Assembly (NCBI RefSeq): GCF_002261345.1
Contig: NZ_NEVT01000006.1
Coordinates: forward strand, 248,001 to 312,000
From: Bordetella genomosp. 2
GTDB taxonomy: Bacteria; Pseudomonadota; Gammaproteobacteria; Burkholderiales; Burkholderiaceae_B
Reading direction: 5' to 3'
DNA: 64,000 bases
In this document: positions 1 through 9,816 of the stretch, piece by piece
Layout of the letters: each line of letters begins with the position of its first letter
Numbering within the stretch: position 1 is the stretch's first letter
Notes under the pieces: generated by a model
What the model saw: only the letters and a program-made list of their open reading frames with translations
The model's database searches: none
What the model was told of the DNA's origin: nothing
Made by a program: the position numbers and the translations under genes

Positions 1-2
1 GC

Positions 3-305
3 CTGGTGATCTTCGGCCTGGTGGTCAGCGTGCCCATCATCATCTGGGGCAGCACGCTGGTGCTCAAGCTGATCGATCGCTATCCGCTGGTGGTGACGTT
101 CGGCGCGGCGCTGCTGGGCTGGATCGCGGGCGGCATGCTGGTGACCGACGTGGTGATCGTCGAGCACTTCGGCGAAGTGTCGGGCGCGATGAAGATCGCC
201 GCGGAAGTGGTGGGCGCGCTGCTGGTGGTGGGCCTGGGCCGGCTGTTCGCCGCGCGCAAGAAGGCCGCCGCCCCGGCGCCGCAGGTGAGCCGCCAGGAAG
301 GCTGA
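3..305 (+). CDS. TerC-family integral membrane protein, C-terminal fragment
   Basis: The reading frame is open from the left edge, so only about the last 100 residues are present. The fragment shows three hydrophobic segments. One contains IIIWGSTLVLKLIDRYP and the next LLGWIAGGMLVTD, and a third is followed by a basic C-terminal tail (FAARKKAAAP). The first two match the C-terminal half of TerC/YjbE-type proteins, a family linked to metal-ion export and envelope metal homeostasis. The apparent GTG start at 6 is only an internal Val codon. A strong terminator follows at 333-390, so this gene ends its own transcription unit. The family call is good; the substrate cannot be told. Confidence 0.75.
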   Translation: MVIFGLVVSVPIIIWGSTLVLKLIDRYPLVVTFGAALLGWIAGGMLVTDVVIVEHFGEVSGAMKIAAEVVGALLVVGLGRLFAARKKAAAPAPQVSRQEG

Positions 306-332
306 GCTCGCGCGCCATCGTCGTGCCGCACG

Positions 333-390
333 CCGGCACGGCGCCGTACAACGCCTTCGGGCATTGCGCGGCGCCGTGCCGGTTTTTTTT
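333..390 (+). terminator. Rho-independent terminator after the TerC-like gene
   Basis: Bases 333-346 and 369-382 form a perfect 14-bp inverted repeat, and the loop itself contains a GCC-TTCG-GGC mini-hairpin. Eight T follow directly at 383-390. This is a textbook intrinsic terminator. It separates the TerC-like gene from the ssu operon. Confidence 0.93.
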
Positions 391-484
391 GCGGCGCATA
401 ACCACATATCGACTAAGTATTTTTCAGGCGCCGCGCGCCGATGACAGAATCGGTCCGTTGTTCACTGCACGGGCGATTCCGATC
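391..484 (+). promoter_or_regulatory. Putative promoter region of the ssu operon
   Basis: The 94 bp between the terminator and ssuE contain an A+T-rich patch at about 397-425 that stands out in a GC-rich sequence. Sulfonate operons are usually driven by LysR-type CysB/Cbl proteins that bind such A+T-rich sites. I cannot define -35 and -10 boxes with confidence, so the region is placed by position and composition only. Confidence 0.35.
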
Positions 485-1069
485 ATGACCATCCTGATGC
501 TGGCGGGCAGTCCTTCGCGGCAGTCGCGCTCCTCGGCTTTGCTGCGCTACGCGGCGCGGCGCCTGGCCGCGCGCGGGCTGGCCAGCGGCGAACTGGGCCT
601 GCATGACCTGCCGGCCGAAGACCTGATCGAAGGACGCCACGACGGAGCCGCCGCCGCTGCGCTGCGCCGGCGCGTCGCCGCGGCGCAGGCGCTGCTGATC
701 GCCACGCCGGTCTACAAGGCTTCGTTCGCGGGCGGCCTGAAAGCCATTCTCGACCTGCTCGACGAGAAGGCGCTGGCCGACAAGGTCGTGCTGCCGATCG
801 CCACCGGGGGCACCAGCGCCCATCTGCTGGCGGTGGAATACGGCCTGAAACCCGTGCTGTCGGCGCTCGGCGCGCACCACATCCTGGCTGGCGTATACGC
901 CACCGACCGGCAGGTGGCCCTGCAGGGCGAGGAGGTGGCTATCGACGGCGATGTGCGGTTGCGGCTGGACACCGCCGTCGACCATCTGTGCAGCCAGCTG
1001 GCGAGCGGGCCGCCGGCCCAGGGCTACGACCTGGGCTATCTGGCCTTGAAGGCCCGATTCAGCATCTGA
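485..1069 (+). CDS. ssuE: NADPH-dependent FMN reductase SsuE
   Basis: A 194-residue flavodoxin-fold protein. It begins MTILMLAGSPSRQSRSS, where the GSPSxxSRS loop is the FMN-phosphate-binding motif of the SsuE/chromate reductase group. A later segment (LLIATPVYKASFAGGLKAIL) is the typical flavin-contact strand and helix. It should reduce FMN with NADPH to supply FMNH2 to SsuD, encoded two genes downstream. The ATG at 485 is chosen because the motif starts almost at once and longer forms run into the terminator. It is the first gene of ssuEADCB and lies 18 bp before ssuA. Confidence 0.92.
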   Translation: MTILMLAGSPSRQSRSSALLRYAARRLAARGLASGELGLHDLPAEDLIEGRHDGAAAAALRRRVAAAQALLIATPVYKASFAGGLKAILDLLDEKALADKVVLPIATGGTSAHLLAVEYGLKPVLSALGAHHILAGVYATDRQVALQGEEVAIDGDVRLRLDTAVDHLCSQLASGPPAQGYDLGYLALKARFSI

Positions 1070-1087
1070 CCCTGGAGGCTTGCTCCA

Positions 1088-2041
1088 ATGACTGCTTCAT
1101 CTGTTCGTTTCCTGCGCCGCGCCGTCGCGCTATTGCTGGCCGGGCTGGCTGTCGCACCGGCGTTCGCCCAGGACGCCGCGACCTTGCGCATCGGCTTCCA
1201 GAAGTACGGCACGCTGACCATCCTGAAGGCGCTCGGGACGCTCGACAAGGCGCTCGCCGCGCAGGGCATCGCGGTCAAGTGGACCGAGTTCCCGGCCGGC
1301 CCGCAATTGCTGGAAGGCCTGAACGTGGGGTCCATCGATTTCGGCACGGTGGGCGAAGCGCCTCCGATCTTCGCCCAGGCCGCCGGCGCGCCGCTGGTGT
1401 ACGTGGGCAACGAGCCGCCGGCGCCCGACAGCGAAGCGATCCTGGTGCCGAAGGATTCGCCGGTCCGGTCGGTGGCCGACCTGAAGGGCAGGAAAGTCGC
1501 CTTGAACAAGGGCTCCAACGTGCATTATCTGCTGGTCAAGCTGCTGGAGCAGGCCGGCGTGGCTTACCGGGATGTGAACGTGGCCTATTTGACGCCGGCC
1601 GATGCGCGCGCGGCGTTCGAGCGCGGCGCAGTCGACGCCTGGGTCATCTGGGATCCGTTCCAGGCGGCCGCCGAACTGCAGCTGGGCGCCCGCGTGCTGG
1701 CCGACGGCAAGGGCGTGGTCAACAACTATCAGTTCTTTCTTGCCTCGCGCGCCTATGCGGACCGACACCCGCAAGTGATCCGGACCGTGCTGGAGGAAAT
1801 CCGCAAGGGCGACCTATGGGCGCGTGAAAACCCCGCGCAGGCCGTCGACCTGCTGCAGCCGGTGCTGGGGCTCGAACGGCCGATCGTGGAGCTCGCCGCG
1901 CGGCGCCTGGCGTACGGGGTGCAGCCGGTCACGCGCGAGGTGCTGGCGCATCAACAGGATATCGCCGACGCCTTCCACGCGCTCAAGCTCATTCCCCGCA
2001 AGCTGGACGTGTCGCAGGCCGCGCCGGCGGGCCTCCGCTAA
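1088..2041 (+). CDS. ssuA: Aliphatic sulfonate ABC transporter, periplasmic binding protein SsuA
   Basis: 317 residues with a Sec signal peptide (basic start, hydrophobic core, cleavage near AFAQDA). The mature protein begins with the SsuA/NMT1-type strand [15 protein letters not shown]. It also has the family segments [16 protein letters not shown] and [13 protein letters not shown]. It would capture alkanesulfonates in the periplasm and hand them to SsuB-SsuC. It lies between the flavin reductase and the monooxygenase genes, the common beta- and gammaproteobacterial order. The exact sulfonate specificity cannot be read from sequence. Confidence 0.92.
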   Translation: MTASSVRFLRRAVALLLAGLAVAPAFAQDAATLRIGFQKYGTLTILKALGTLDKALAAQGIAVKWTEFPAGPQLLEGLNVGSIDFGTVGEAPPIFAQAAGAPLVYVGNEPPAPDSEAILVPKDSPVRSVADLKGRKVALNKGSNVHYLLVKLLEQAGVAYRDVNVAYLTPADARAAFERGAVDAWVIWDPFQAAAELQLGARVLADGKGVVNNYQFFLASRAYADRHPQVIRTVLEEIRKGDLWARENPAQAVDLLQPVLGLERPIVELAARRLAYGVQPVTREVLAHQQDIADAFHALKLIPRKLDVSQAAPAGLR

Positions 2042-2075
2042 CGCCCATCCACCTTCATCCCATCCGGAATTCCGC

Positions 2076-3248
2076 ATGAATGTCTTCTGGTTCATTCCGA
2101 CGCACGGCGATTCGCGCTACCTGGGCACTACCCATGGAGCCCGCGCCGGCAGCCATGATTACTTCCGCCAGGTGGCTGTCGCGGCCGACACCCTGGGCTA
2201 TGACGGCGTGCTGCTGCCCACGGGGCGTTCCTGCGAAGACGCATGGGTCGTGGCGTCGAGCCTGATCGGCGCGACCCGGCGACTCAAGTTCCTGGTCGCC
2301 ATCCGCCCGGGCGTCAGTTCGCCGCAGTTCGCCGCGCGCATGGCGGCAAGCTTCGACCGCATGTCCGAAGGCCGGTTGCTCATCAATGTGGTCACCGGCG
2401 GAGACCCGGCCGAGCTGGAGGGCGACGGCCTGTTCGTCGGCCACGACGAACGCTACGCCATCACGGCGGAGTTCCTGCAGATCTGGCGCGGCATCCTGCA
2501 GGCCAGCCACCGCGGCGAGGCGTTCAGCCTCGAGGGCCGCCGGCTGGTGTCCAAGGGCGGCAAAGTCATCTACCCGCCGGTGCAGCGGCCCTATCCGCCG
2601 CTGTATTTCGGCGGCTCTTCCGAGGCCGCCCACGAGCTGGCCGCCGGGCAGGTCGATGTCTATTTGACCTGGGGCGAGCCGCCCGGGGCCGTCGCCGCCA
2701 AGCTGGCGGACATGCGCGCCCGCGCGGCGCGCCATGGCCGCACGCTGAGGTTCGGCATCCGCCTGCATGTGATCGTGCGCGAAACCGAGCAGCAGGCCTG
2801 GGCGGCCGCCGACGACCTGATCCGGCATCTGGACGACGATACGGTGGCCGCGGCGCAGGCCGCGTTCAGCCGCATGGACTCGGAAGGGCAGCGGCGCATG
2901 GCCGCCCTGCACGGCGGCCGCCTCGGCGATGCGCGGGGCGGCCGGGCTCACCTGGAGATCGCGCCCAGTCTGTGGGCCGGCGTCGGCCTGGTGCGCGGCG
3001 GGGCCGGCACGGCGCTGGTCGGCAGCCCGCAGATCGTGGCGCAGCGCCTGCGCGAGTACGCGGACCTGGGGATCGACACCTTCATCCTGTCCGGCTACCC
3101 GCACCTCGAGGAATCGTATCGGTTCGCCGAACTGGTGTTTCCGCTGCTGCCCGGCAGGGCGCGCGCGCAAGCCGCGGCGGGGCTGCTGAGCGGCCCGTTC
3201 GGCGAGGTCATGGCGACCGGCCTGGCGCCCGCCAGGGCGGCGGGCTGA
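2076..3248 (+). CDS. ssuD: FMNH2-dependent alkanesulfonate monooxygenase SsuD
   Basis: 390 residues of the bacterial luciferase-like superfamily, close to the usual SsuD length. It starts [18 protein letters not shown], the SsuD N-terminus, and carries [31 protein letters not shown] and [11 protein letters not shown]. It cleaves C-S bonds of alkanesulfonates to an aldehyde and sulfite, using FMNH2 from SsuE and O2. The ATG at 2076 is chosen over in-frame upstream starts because those lie inside ssuA. The stop shares one base with the ssuC start (TGATG), indicating translational coupling. Confidence 0.95.
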   Translation: MNVFWFIPTHGDSRYLGTTHGARAGSHDYFRQVAVAADTLGYDGVLLPTGRSCEDAWVVASSLIGATRRLKFLVAIRPGVSSPQFAARMAASFDRMSEGRLLINVVTGGDPAELEGDGLFVGHDERYAITAEFLQIWRGILQASHRGEAFSLEGRRLVSKGGKVIYPPVQRPYPPLYFGGSSEAAHELAAGQVDVYLTWGEPPGAVAAKLADMRARAARHGRTLRFGIRLHVIVRETEQQAWAAADDLIRHLDDDTVAAAQAAFSRMDSEGQRRMAALHGGRLGDARGGRAHLEIAPSLWAGVGLVRGGAGTALVGSPQIVAQRLREYADLGIDTFILSGYPHLEESYRFAELVFPLLPGRARAQAAAGLLSGPFGEVMATGLAPARAAG

Positions 3249-4033
3249 TGGCGCGCCGCATGGCTGGCGGCGACTGGCGGCGGCGCGCCTGGCCCTGGCT
3301 GGTGCCCTTGGCGGTGCTGGCGTTGTGGCAATGGTCGGCGCAGGTCGGCTGGCTGTCCTCGCGCTTCCTGCCCGCGCCATCGGCCGTGGCGCGCGCCGGT
3401 TGGGAACTCGCGGTGTCCGGCGAGTTGTGGGAACACCTGCGCATCAGCGCGCTGCGCGCCTTGTGGGGGTTGCTGCTGGGCGGCGGGCTCGGCCTGGCGC
3501 TGGGGCTGCTCAACGGCGCCTCGCGGCTGGCCGAGACGCTGCTGGACACCAGCCTGCAGATGGTCCGCAACATCCCGGTGCTGGCGCTGATCCCGCTGGT
3601 GATCCTGTGGTTCGGCATCGAGGAAGCCGCCAAGCTGTCGCTGCTGGCGCTGGGCGTGTTTTTTCCCATGTACCTGAATACGTTCCACGGCATCCGTTCG
3701 GTGGACCCGGCATTGATCGAGATGGGGCGCTCGTACGGGCTGAGCGGCTGGCGCCTGTATCGCGACGTGATCCTGCCCGGCGCGCTGCCCTCGATCCTGG
3801 TGGGGCTGCGCTTCGCGCTGGGCCTGGTGTGGGTGATCCTGATCGTTACCGAGACGATCTCGGCGCAGTCGGGCATTGGCTACATGACCATGAACGCGCG
3901 CGAATTCCTGCAGACCGACGTGGTGCTGCTGGGCATCCTGCTGTATGCGCTGCTGGGCAAGCTGGCCGACCTGTGCGCGCGCGGGCTGGAGCGGCGCCTG
4001 TTGCGCTGGAACCCTGTGTACCGCGCGGCCTGA
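3248..4033 (+). CDS. ssuC: Aliphatic sulfonate ABC transporter permease SsuC
   Basis: 261 residues with about six membrane segments, as expected for a BPD_transp_1 permease of the SsuC/TauC type. The cytoplasmic EAA loop is visible around [20 protein letters not shown], where it contacts the ATPase SsuB. The middle segment [16 protein letters not shown] is characteristic of this permease group. The start codon overlaps the ssuD stop by one base, so it is translated with ssuD. It forms the membrane channel of the sulfonate importer. Confidence 0.93.
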   Translation: MARRMAGGDWRRRAWPWLVPLAVLALWQWSAQVGWLSSRFLPAPSAVARAGWELAVSGELWEHLRISALRALWGLLLGGGLGLALGLLNGASRLAETLLDTSLQMVRNIPVLALIPLVILWFGIEEAAKLSLLALGVFFPMYLNTFHGIRSVDPALIEMGRSYGLSGWRLYRDVILPGALPSILVGLRFALGLVWVILIVTETISAQSGIGYMTMNAREFLQTDVVLLGILLYALLGKLADLCARGLERRLLRWNPVYRAA

Positions 4034-4056
4034 AGGCGCGCCAACGGAGAGCCGGC

Positions 4057-4956
4057 ATGTTCGTCAACCTGAATGAATTCGAAGTCCTGCAATACCTGGA
4101 CGCCGCGCGGCGCGATCCGCCGGATCCGCCGGCGCCGTTGCCGGCGCCGGCGCGCGCGGGCGTGGGCATCGGCCTGCGCGGCCTGTACAAGCGCTACGGG
4201 GCGCGCCCGGTGCTGGACGGACTGGCGCTGGACATTGCGCCCGGCGAGTTCGTCGCGGTCGTGGGGCGCAGCGGTTGCGGCAAGAGCACGCTGCTGCGCC
4301 TGCTGGCCGGCCTGGAGCCGCCCAGCGCCGGCCCCGCCGGGGCCGGCGATCCCGCCGCCGCGATCCGCCTGGACGGGCAGGCCCGGGTGAACGCCGACGA
4401 GCGGGTGCGCATCATGTTCCAGGATGCCCGCTTGCTGCCCTGGCGCTCGGTGCTGGACAACGCCGCCATCGGCATGCCGGCCAGCGCCCGCGGCGCGGCC
4501 GCGGCCGTGCTGCGGCAGGTAGGCCTGGGCGAGCGCGCGGGGGAATGGCCGGCGGCGCTGTCGGGCGGGCAGAAGCAGCGCGTGGCGCTGGCCCGCGCGC
4601 TGGTGCACCGGCCCGGCCTGCTGCTGCTGGACGAGCCGCTGGGCGCGCTGGATGCGCTTACGCGCCTGGAGATGCAGCAACTGATCGAGGACCTGTGGCG
4701 GCGCGACGGTTTCACGGCGGTGCTGGTGACCCATGACGTCGAGGAGGCGGTGGCGCTGGCCGACCGCGTCCTCGTGATCGACGCCGGCCGCATCGTGCTG
4801 GACCAGCCCGTCGCGCTGGCCCGGCCGCGCCGGCGCGGCAGCGCCGCCTTCGCCGCGCTGGAGGCGCGCGTGCTGGACGCGGTGCTGGACCGCGGCACAC
4901 CCGCACCGGCGCCGGCGCCCGTCATTTCCATCGGCCATCTGAGACTGGCTGTCTAG
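4057..4956 (+). CDS. ssuB: Aliphatic sulfonate ABC transporter ATP-binding protein SsuB
   Basis: 299 residues. The Walker A motif is GRSGCGKST at residues 70-78, the ABC signature LSGGQKQR starts at residue 168, and Walker B LLLDE ends at residues 192-193. The switch histidine follows in [10 protein letters not shown]. The about 45-residue N-terminal extension before the ABC fold is rich in Pro and Ala and is not needed for the call. The protein is the energising subunit for SsuC. The C-terminal tail is Pro/Ala-rich and ends without a further domain. Confidence 0.92.
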   Translation: MFVNLNEFEVLQYLDAARRDPPDPPAPLPAPARAGVGIGLRGLYKRYGARPVLDGLALDIAPGEFVAVVGRSGCGKSTLLRLLAGLEPPSAGPAGAGDPAAAIRLDGQARVNADERVRIMFQDARLLPWRSVLDNAAIGMPASARGAAAAVLRQVGLGERAGEWPAALSGGQKQRVALARALVHRPGLLLLDEPLGALDALTRLEMQQLIEDLWRRDGFTAVLVTHDVEEAVALADRVLVIDAGRIVLDQPVALARPRRRGSAAFAALEARVLDAVLDRGTPAPAPAPVISIGHLRLAV

Positions 4957-4985
4957 CACTGCACACCACTGAAAGGAGCATCGCC

Positions 4986-5201
4986 ATGGGCATTCAATCC
5001 ATCAACGCGCGCAACCAGTTCCGCGGCCGCATCAAGGAGATCATCCTGGGGCCGGTATTGTCGGAGGTCGACGTGGACACGCCGGCCGGCACGGTGACCT
5101 CGGTCATCACCACGCGCTCGGTCAAGGAGCTGGACCTGCAGGTCGGCACCGAGGTGCTGGCGTTCGTGAAGGCGACCGAAGTCTCGGTGGCGAAACTGTA
5201 G
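4986..5201 (+). CDS. Single TOBE-domain molybdopterin/molybdate-binding protein (SsuF-like)
   Basis: A 71-residue protein made of one TOBE (Mop) domain: start MGIQSINARNQFRGRIKEI, then the hallmark ending VGTEVLAFVKATEVSVAKL. Small proteins of this type bind molybdate or related oxyanions. In Pseudomonas putida the equivalent gene (ssuF) closes the ssu operon. It lies 29 bp after ssuB, with AAAGGAG ahead of its ATG. Directly downstream is a gene for a molybdenum enzyme (sulfite dehydrogenase), so a role in molybdate supply is plausible, but this is inference. Confidence 0.85.
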   Translation: MGIQSINARNQFRGRIKEIILGPVLSEVDVDTPAGTVTSVITTRSVKELDLQVGTEVLAFVKATEVSVAKL

Positions 5202-5319
5202 CCGGGCGGCCTGCTTGCACGATGTGCCGCGGTGGCGTTCAATGGAAGCCTGGACGCCGATCCGGCTGGCCGGGGTCGCGCGGTGGCTTCATTGGCTTTC
5301 CATGCCCGAGGTATTGCAC

Positions 5320-6624
5320 ATGCAAGCACGCTTCGATCCTCCGCCGGAGTCCGGCGCCGACGAATCCCCGGCGCAGCCGAACCCCCGCCGCGATTTCCTG
5401 CGGCGCGGCGCGGCAGCCGGCGGCCTGCTGGCCGCCACCGGCATCGGCGCGGCGCGCGCCGCGGCGGCGGACGCCGACGCGCCGCTGGCCGTTCCGCCCT
5501 GGACCCGCGCGCCCGGCGCGCCCACCGGGGGGCAGCCCTACGGCCAGCCATCGGCCTTCGAGAAGCACGTGGTGCGCCACCTGCGTCCCAACGACAAGCA
5601 ATACATCTCGTCGTCGACGCGCTCGCCGCTGCAGGAGCTCGACGGCATCATCACGCCCAACGGGCTGTTCTACGAGCGCCACCATGGCGGCGTGCCGGCG
5701 ATCGACCCGGCCGAGCACCGGCTGGCCGTGCACGGGCTGGTCGACTCGCCGCTGTTGTTCACCGTCGACGATCTGCGGCGCTTTCCGTCCGAGTCGCACA
5801 TCTATTTCCTGGAATGCTCGGGCAACCCCGGCTACAACGTCTACGGCAAGACCGCCGCCGAAGCCAATGGCCTGGTCAGCTGTGCGGAATGGACCGGGGT
5901 GCCGTTGCGCACGGTGCTGGCAGAGGCGGGCGTGCAGTCCCAGGCCAAGTGGGTGGCGGCCGAAGGCGCCGACGCGGCGGCCATGACGCGCAGCATTCCG
6001 CTCGAGAAGTGCCTGGACGACGCGTTGCTGGTGTATGGCCAGAATGGCGAACGCCTGCGGCCCGAGCAAGGCTATCCGCTGCGCCTGCTGCTGCCCGGCT
6101 ACGAGGGCAACATGAGCATCAAGTGGCTGCGGCGCCTGCACGTGACCGATGCGCCCGTGTATTCGCGCGAGGAAACCTCCAAGTACACCGACCTGATGCC
6201 GGACGGCAGCGCGCGCCGTTTCACGTTCTACATGGAAGCCAAGTCGATCATCACCGCGCCGTCGGGCGGGCAGCGCCTGGCGCAGCAGGGCTTTCACGAG
6301 ATCCGCGGCATCGCCTGGAGCGGGCGCGGCAAGATCGCCCGCGTGGAAGTGTCGGTCGACGATGGCGCCACATGGCACGATGCCGCGCTGCAGGAACCGG
6401 TGCTGTCGCGCGCGATCACCCGTTTCCGCTTTCCCTGGAACTGGCAGGGCCAGGCCACCGTGATCCAGAGTCGCGCCACCGACGAGACCGGCTATGTGCA
6501 GCCCACGCTGGAAGCCCTGGTCGCGGTGCGCGGCGTCAACGGCGTTTATCACAACAACGCGATCACGCCCTGGCGCGTGGCGGCAACCGGAGAGATCACC
6601 AATGCGCGCATCAAGGCAACCTGA
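5320..6624 (+). CDS. Tat-exported sulfite dehydrogenase, molybdopterin subunit (SoxC/SorA-like)
   Basis: 434 residues. It begins with a twin-arginine signal: R23-R24-D-F-L-R-R-G, followed by a Gly/Ala-rich hydrophobic stretch. The molybdenum-ligand cysteine is probably Cys166 in FLECSGNPGYN, and the C-terminal half has the Mo-co dimerisation fold (RVEVSVDDGATW). It would oxidise sulfite to sulfate in the periplasm. Start 5320 is favoured because GAGG lies 8 bp upstream; in-frame ATGs at 5302 and further upstream are possible but would add unusual residues before the Tat signal. It overlaps the downstream cytochrome gene, its likely electron acceptor. Confidence 0.88.
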   Translation: MQARFDPPPESGADESPAQPNPRRDFLRRGAAAGGLLAATGIGAARAAAADADAPLAVPPWTRAPGAPTGGQPYGQPSAFEKHVVRHLRPNDKQYISSSTRSPLQELDGIITPNGLFYERHHGGVPAIDPAEHRLAVHGLVDSPLLFTVDDLRRFPSESHIYFLECSGNPGYNVYGKTAAEANGLVSCAEWTGVPLRTVLAEAGVQSQAKWVAAEGADAAAMTRSIPLEKCLDDALLVYGQNGERLRPEQGYPLRLLLPGYEGNMSIKWLRRLHVTDAPVYSREETSKYTDLMPDGSARRFTFYMEAKSIITAPSGGQRLAQQGFHEIRGIAWSGRGKIARVEVSVDDGATWHDAALQEPVLSRAITRFRFPWNWQGQATVIQSRATDETGYVQPTLEALVAVRGVNGVYHNNAITPWRVAATGEITNARIKAT

Positions 6625-7213
6625 GGCGCCCGCGGGGCGCTTCGCGCTGGCCGGCCGGGTCGTGGCGGCATTGTCCTGTGCCTGGGCGGCCGCCGCGGCG
6701 GCCCAGCAGGCGCCGGCGCCCGGCCGCTACGGCATCGGCACGCCCTTGAGCGAGGCGCGCCTGGCCCCCTGGAACATCGACATCGCCCCGGACGGCCGCA
6801 GCCTGCCCGCCGGGCAGGGCAGCGTGGCGGCGGGCCGCACGCTGTATGCGGCGCAATGCGCGGCCTGCCATGGCGCCAAGGGCGAGGGCGGGCAGGGCGA
6901 CCGCCTGGCCGGCGGCGCCGGCACGCTGGGCAGCGCCAAGCCGGTGCGCACGGTCGGCAGCTACTGGCCCTACGCGACCACGCTATACGACTACATCCGG
7001 CGCGCCATGCCGCTGCACGCGCCGCAGTCGCTCAGCAACGACGAGGTCTATTCCGCCACGGCCTATGTGCTTCACCTGAACGGGCTGCTGCCGGAAGACG
7101 CCACCCTGGACGCCGCCGCGCTGCGCGGCATCCGCATGCCCAATCGCGACGGCTTCGTCGACGATCCGCGGCCCGACGTCGCGGCCGCGGCGCTGCCGGC
7201 CCCCGGCAAGTAG
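6602..7213 (+). CDS. Periplasmic c-type cytochrome partner of the sulfite dehydrogenase (SoxD-like)
   Basis: 203 residues with a signal peptide ending near AAAAAQQ. One haem-attachment site is present, C86-A-A-C89-H90, with later Met residues (RRAMPLHAP) as candidate axial ligands. It matches cytochromes paired with SoxC-type sulfite dehydrogenases. The start overlaps the dehydrogenase gene by 23 bp, so the two are co-translated and probably form a complex. It should pass electrons from sulfite to the respiratory chain. One haem and about 200 residues is shorter than the diheme SoxD of full Sox systems, and no other sox genes are nearby. Confidence 0.85.
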   Translation: MRASRQPEAPAGRFALAGRVVAALSCAWAAAAAAQQAPAPGRYGIGTPLSEARLAPWNIDIAPDGRSLPAGQGSVAAGRTLYAAQCAACHGAKGEGGQGDRLAGGAGTLGSAKPVRTVGSYWPYATTLYDYIRRAMPLHAPQSLSNDEVYSATAYVLHLNGLLPEDATLDAAALRGIRMPNRDGFVDDPRPDVAAAALPAPGK

Positions 7214-7346
7214 GTGGCCGGCGCCGCCGCCGGGTTTGGCGCGGCGCCGGGGCGGCCTATATCATGGCGTCGGCGCCTTAACGGGCGCCGCGTTGCGGCG
7301 GCCCGCGCACGAGTGGCCGCACGTCTCTCGCCAAGGAGGTCGCCAC

Positions 7347-9800
7347 GTGGCCGTGCCAGCAAGTTCAGCCAGGTCTTTGGGTATGTATTTGGATTCGGCG
7401 CTGCCGCGTGCGCGGCTGGCCGTGCCCTGGGCGATGCTGGCGTGCTGGATGGCGCTGCTGTTCGCCTTGTGCGCGGTCCCGGTCGCGCATGCCGCGACAG
7501 CCGGGACCGCCGCGCCCGCCGGTCCGGCCACCGAGCTGACGCCGGATCGCCTGGCCGATCTGCTCGCCGACCCGGCGGCGCGCGACCAGATCATCGAGCG
7601 GTTGCGTGCCGAAGCGCCCGCGTCCGGCCGCACGACGGGATCCACACAGGCGCCGGCCGAAGCCCCGTCGCTGCCCGCCCGCATCGCGCATGGCGCGCAA
7701 CTGTTCCTGGCCGGCATGGCCGCGCACGCCGAGCGCGCAGTCGACGACCTGAGCGCGCTGGCGCGCGGCGAAGGCATGTCGCCGGAACGTCGCGACCAGC
7801 TGGCCGCCACGCTGCTGGGGCTGGCCGTCGTGGCCGCCGCCACCATCGCGGTGTTCCTGTTGTTGCGCGCGATTGCGGCGCGCGCCTACGCGCGCATCGA
7901 CGCCTGGACGGCGCAGCCGGCCGCCGCGCCGCGCGGCTCCCATCGCGCGGGCGGTCTGGCGCTGGCCGGGCGCCGCGCGGGCGCCATGCTGGGCGCGCTG
8001 GCCATCGACCTGGCCATTGTGCTGCTGGCGGGCATGGCCGGCTATGTGGTCGCGCTGTACGGCACCGGCACGCGCGGCACGGTCAGCACCGCCCAGTCCT
8101 TGTTCATCAATGCCTATGTGGCGGTCGAGATCGCCAAGGCGCTGATCCGCGGCGTATTCGCCACGCGTTATCCCAGGCTGCGCCTGTTCACCATGGCCGA
8201 CGACGTGGCCCGCTACTGGAACGACCGCCTCGGGCGCATGGCGGCCGCGTTCGGCTATGGGCTGATGCTGGTCGAGCCGCTGGCCAAGTCGCTGCTGACG
8301 CCGTCGATCGGCGAACTGGCGGGCTTGGTCATCATGCTGGCGGCCTATGGCTACGCGGTGCGCGTCGTATGGCGCAACCGGCAGATACTGCGCGAGCGCC
8401 TGGAACAGCGCGCCGAACGCGCCTCGGCAGGCTATTTCGGCACTCGCTTCCGGGTCCTGGCGCGCACCTGGCACGTGCTGGCGATCGGCTACTTCACGGT
8501 ATTGCTGGTGGTCAGCCAGGTCGACCCGGAGCGCGCCCTGCCGTTCATGGTGCAGGCCACGCTGCAGTCGCTGGCGGCGCTGGCGGCCGGCGCGCTGCTG
8601 ATCATGCTGCTGGCCGGCGCATTGGCGCGGCGCATCGCGCTGCCCGAGGACCTGCGCCGCAAGCTGCCCATGCTGGAAGCGCGCGTCAACGCCTATGTGC
8701 CGGCTGCGCTGCGCGGCCTGGGCATCCTGATCCGCATTGTCGTGGCCTTGTTCGTGCTCGACGCCTGGCGCGTGTTCGACCTCTCGACCTGGATCGTATC
8801 GGATGCCGGCGCGGCGGCCGTGCGCGTGGTGGTCAATGTCGCCATCGTGCTGCTGATCGCGGCGGTGGCCTGGACGATCATCGCCAGCATCATCGAGCAC
8901 CGCCTGAGCCTGAGCGAGGGCGGGGCCATGCCGACCGCCCGCGAACGCACGCTGCTGTCGCTGTTCCGCAACGCGGCCCTGATCGTCATCGTGACCATGA
9001 CGGTGCTGGTGGTGCTGTCGCAGATCGGGGTCGACATCGCGCCGCTGATCGCCGGCGCGGGGGTGGTCGGCCTGGCCATCGGCTTCGGTTCGCAGAAGCT
9101 GGTGCAGGACATCATCACCGGCGTCTTCATCCAGCTCGAGAACGGCATGAACCAGAACGATGTGGTGCAGGTCGCCGGCATCTTCGGCACGGTGGAAAAG
9201 ATCACCATCCGCTCGGTGGGCATCCGCACGCTCGACGGGGGCTATCACCTGATTCCGTTCTCTTCGGTGGACGTGGTGTCCAACCACATGCGCGACTTCT
9301 CGTACCACCTGGGCGAGTACACCATCGCCCACCGCGAGAGCGTGGACGACGCCGTGCAGCACCTGCGCAACGCCTTCGACGAGCTCATGCAGGACGAGTT
9401 GCTGGCCCCCGAGGTGCTGGAAGATATCAGCATCCCGGGCGTCACCGCGCTGAACGAGAAAGGCGTCACCATCCGCGTGCTGATCAAGACCACGCCCGGC
9501 ATGCAATGGGCCGTGCAGCGCGGCTACAACCGCCTGGTCAAGAAGCACTTCAACGCCGCCGGCATCGAGCTGCCGTATCCGCACACCGTGGTCTATTTCG
9601 GCCAGGACAAGAGCGGCTACGCGCCGCCGGCCAATGTGTTCATGCAGCCGGAGCGTCCCGACGAGGGGCGCGATGCCCGCGCGGCCGGCCATACGCGCCG
9701 CCGGCTGTCGCGCGAGCAGGGCACGGCGTCCGAGGATGTGCTGGGCAATGAGCTCGACCGGGTGGCGGAGGACCCCGACGCCCGGCCGCAATCGGCGTAG
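7347..9800 (+). CDS. Large MscS-family mechanosensitive channel
   Basis: 817 residues, far longer than E. coli MscS (286) and closer to multi-helix relatives such as YbiO. A hydrophobic segment or signal lies near the N-terminus, followed by many membrane helices. The MscS core begins near residue 560: pore-helix-like GAGVVGLAIGFGSQKLVQD, then FIQLENGMNQNDVVQV and the beta-domain. The GTG at 7347 is chosen because AAGGAGGT sits 6 bp upstream at 7333-7340; an ATG at 7383 is the alternative. It should release osmolytes under membrane tension. It lies 133 bp after the cytochrome gene and ends tail to tail with an IclR gene. Confidence 0.9.
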   Translation: MAVPASSARSLGMYLDSALPRARLAVPWAMLACWMALLFALCAVPVAHAATAGTAAPAGPATELTPDRLADLLADPAARDQIIERLRAEAPASGRTTGSTQAPAEAPSLPARIAHGAQLFLAGMAAHAERAVDDLSALARGEGMSPERRDQLAATLLGLAVVAAATIAVFLLLRAIAARAYARIDAWTAQPAAAPRGSHRAGGLALAGRRAGAMLGALAIDLAIVLLAGMAGYVVALYGTGTRGTVSTAQSLFINAYVAVEIAKALIRGVFATRYPRLRLFTMADDVARYWNDRLGRMAAAFGYGLMLVEPLAKSLLTPSIGELAGLVIMLAAYGYAVRVVWRNRQILRERLEQRAERASAGYFGTRFRVLARTWHVLAIGYFTVLLVVSQVDPERALPFMVQATLQSLAALAAGALLIMLLAGALARRIALPEDLRRKLPMLEARVNAYVPAALRGLGILIRIVVALFVLDAWRVFDLSTWIVSDAGAAAVRVVVNVAIVLLIAAVAWTIIASIIEHRLSLSEGGAMPTARERTLLSLFRNAALIVIVTMTVLVVLSQIGVDIAPLIAGAGVVGLAIGFGSQKLVQDIITGVFIQLENGMNQNDVVQVAGIFGTVEKITIRSVGIRTLDGGYHLIPFSSVDVVSNHMRDFSYHLGEYTIAHRESVDDAVQHLRNAFDELMQDELLAPEVLEDISIPGVTALNEKGVTIRVLIKTTPGMQWAVQRGYNRLVKKHFNAAGIELPYPHTVVYFGQDKSGYAPPANVFMQPERPDEGRDARAAGHTRRRLSREQGTASEDVLGNELDRVAEDPDARPQSA

Positions 9801-9816
9801 GGCGGTCGCGCTGGCG

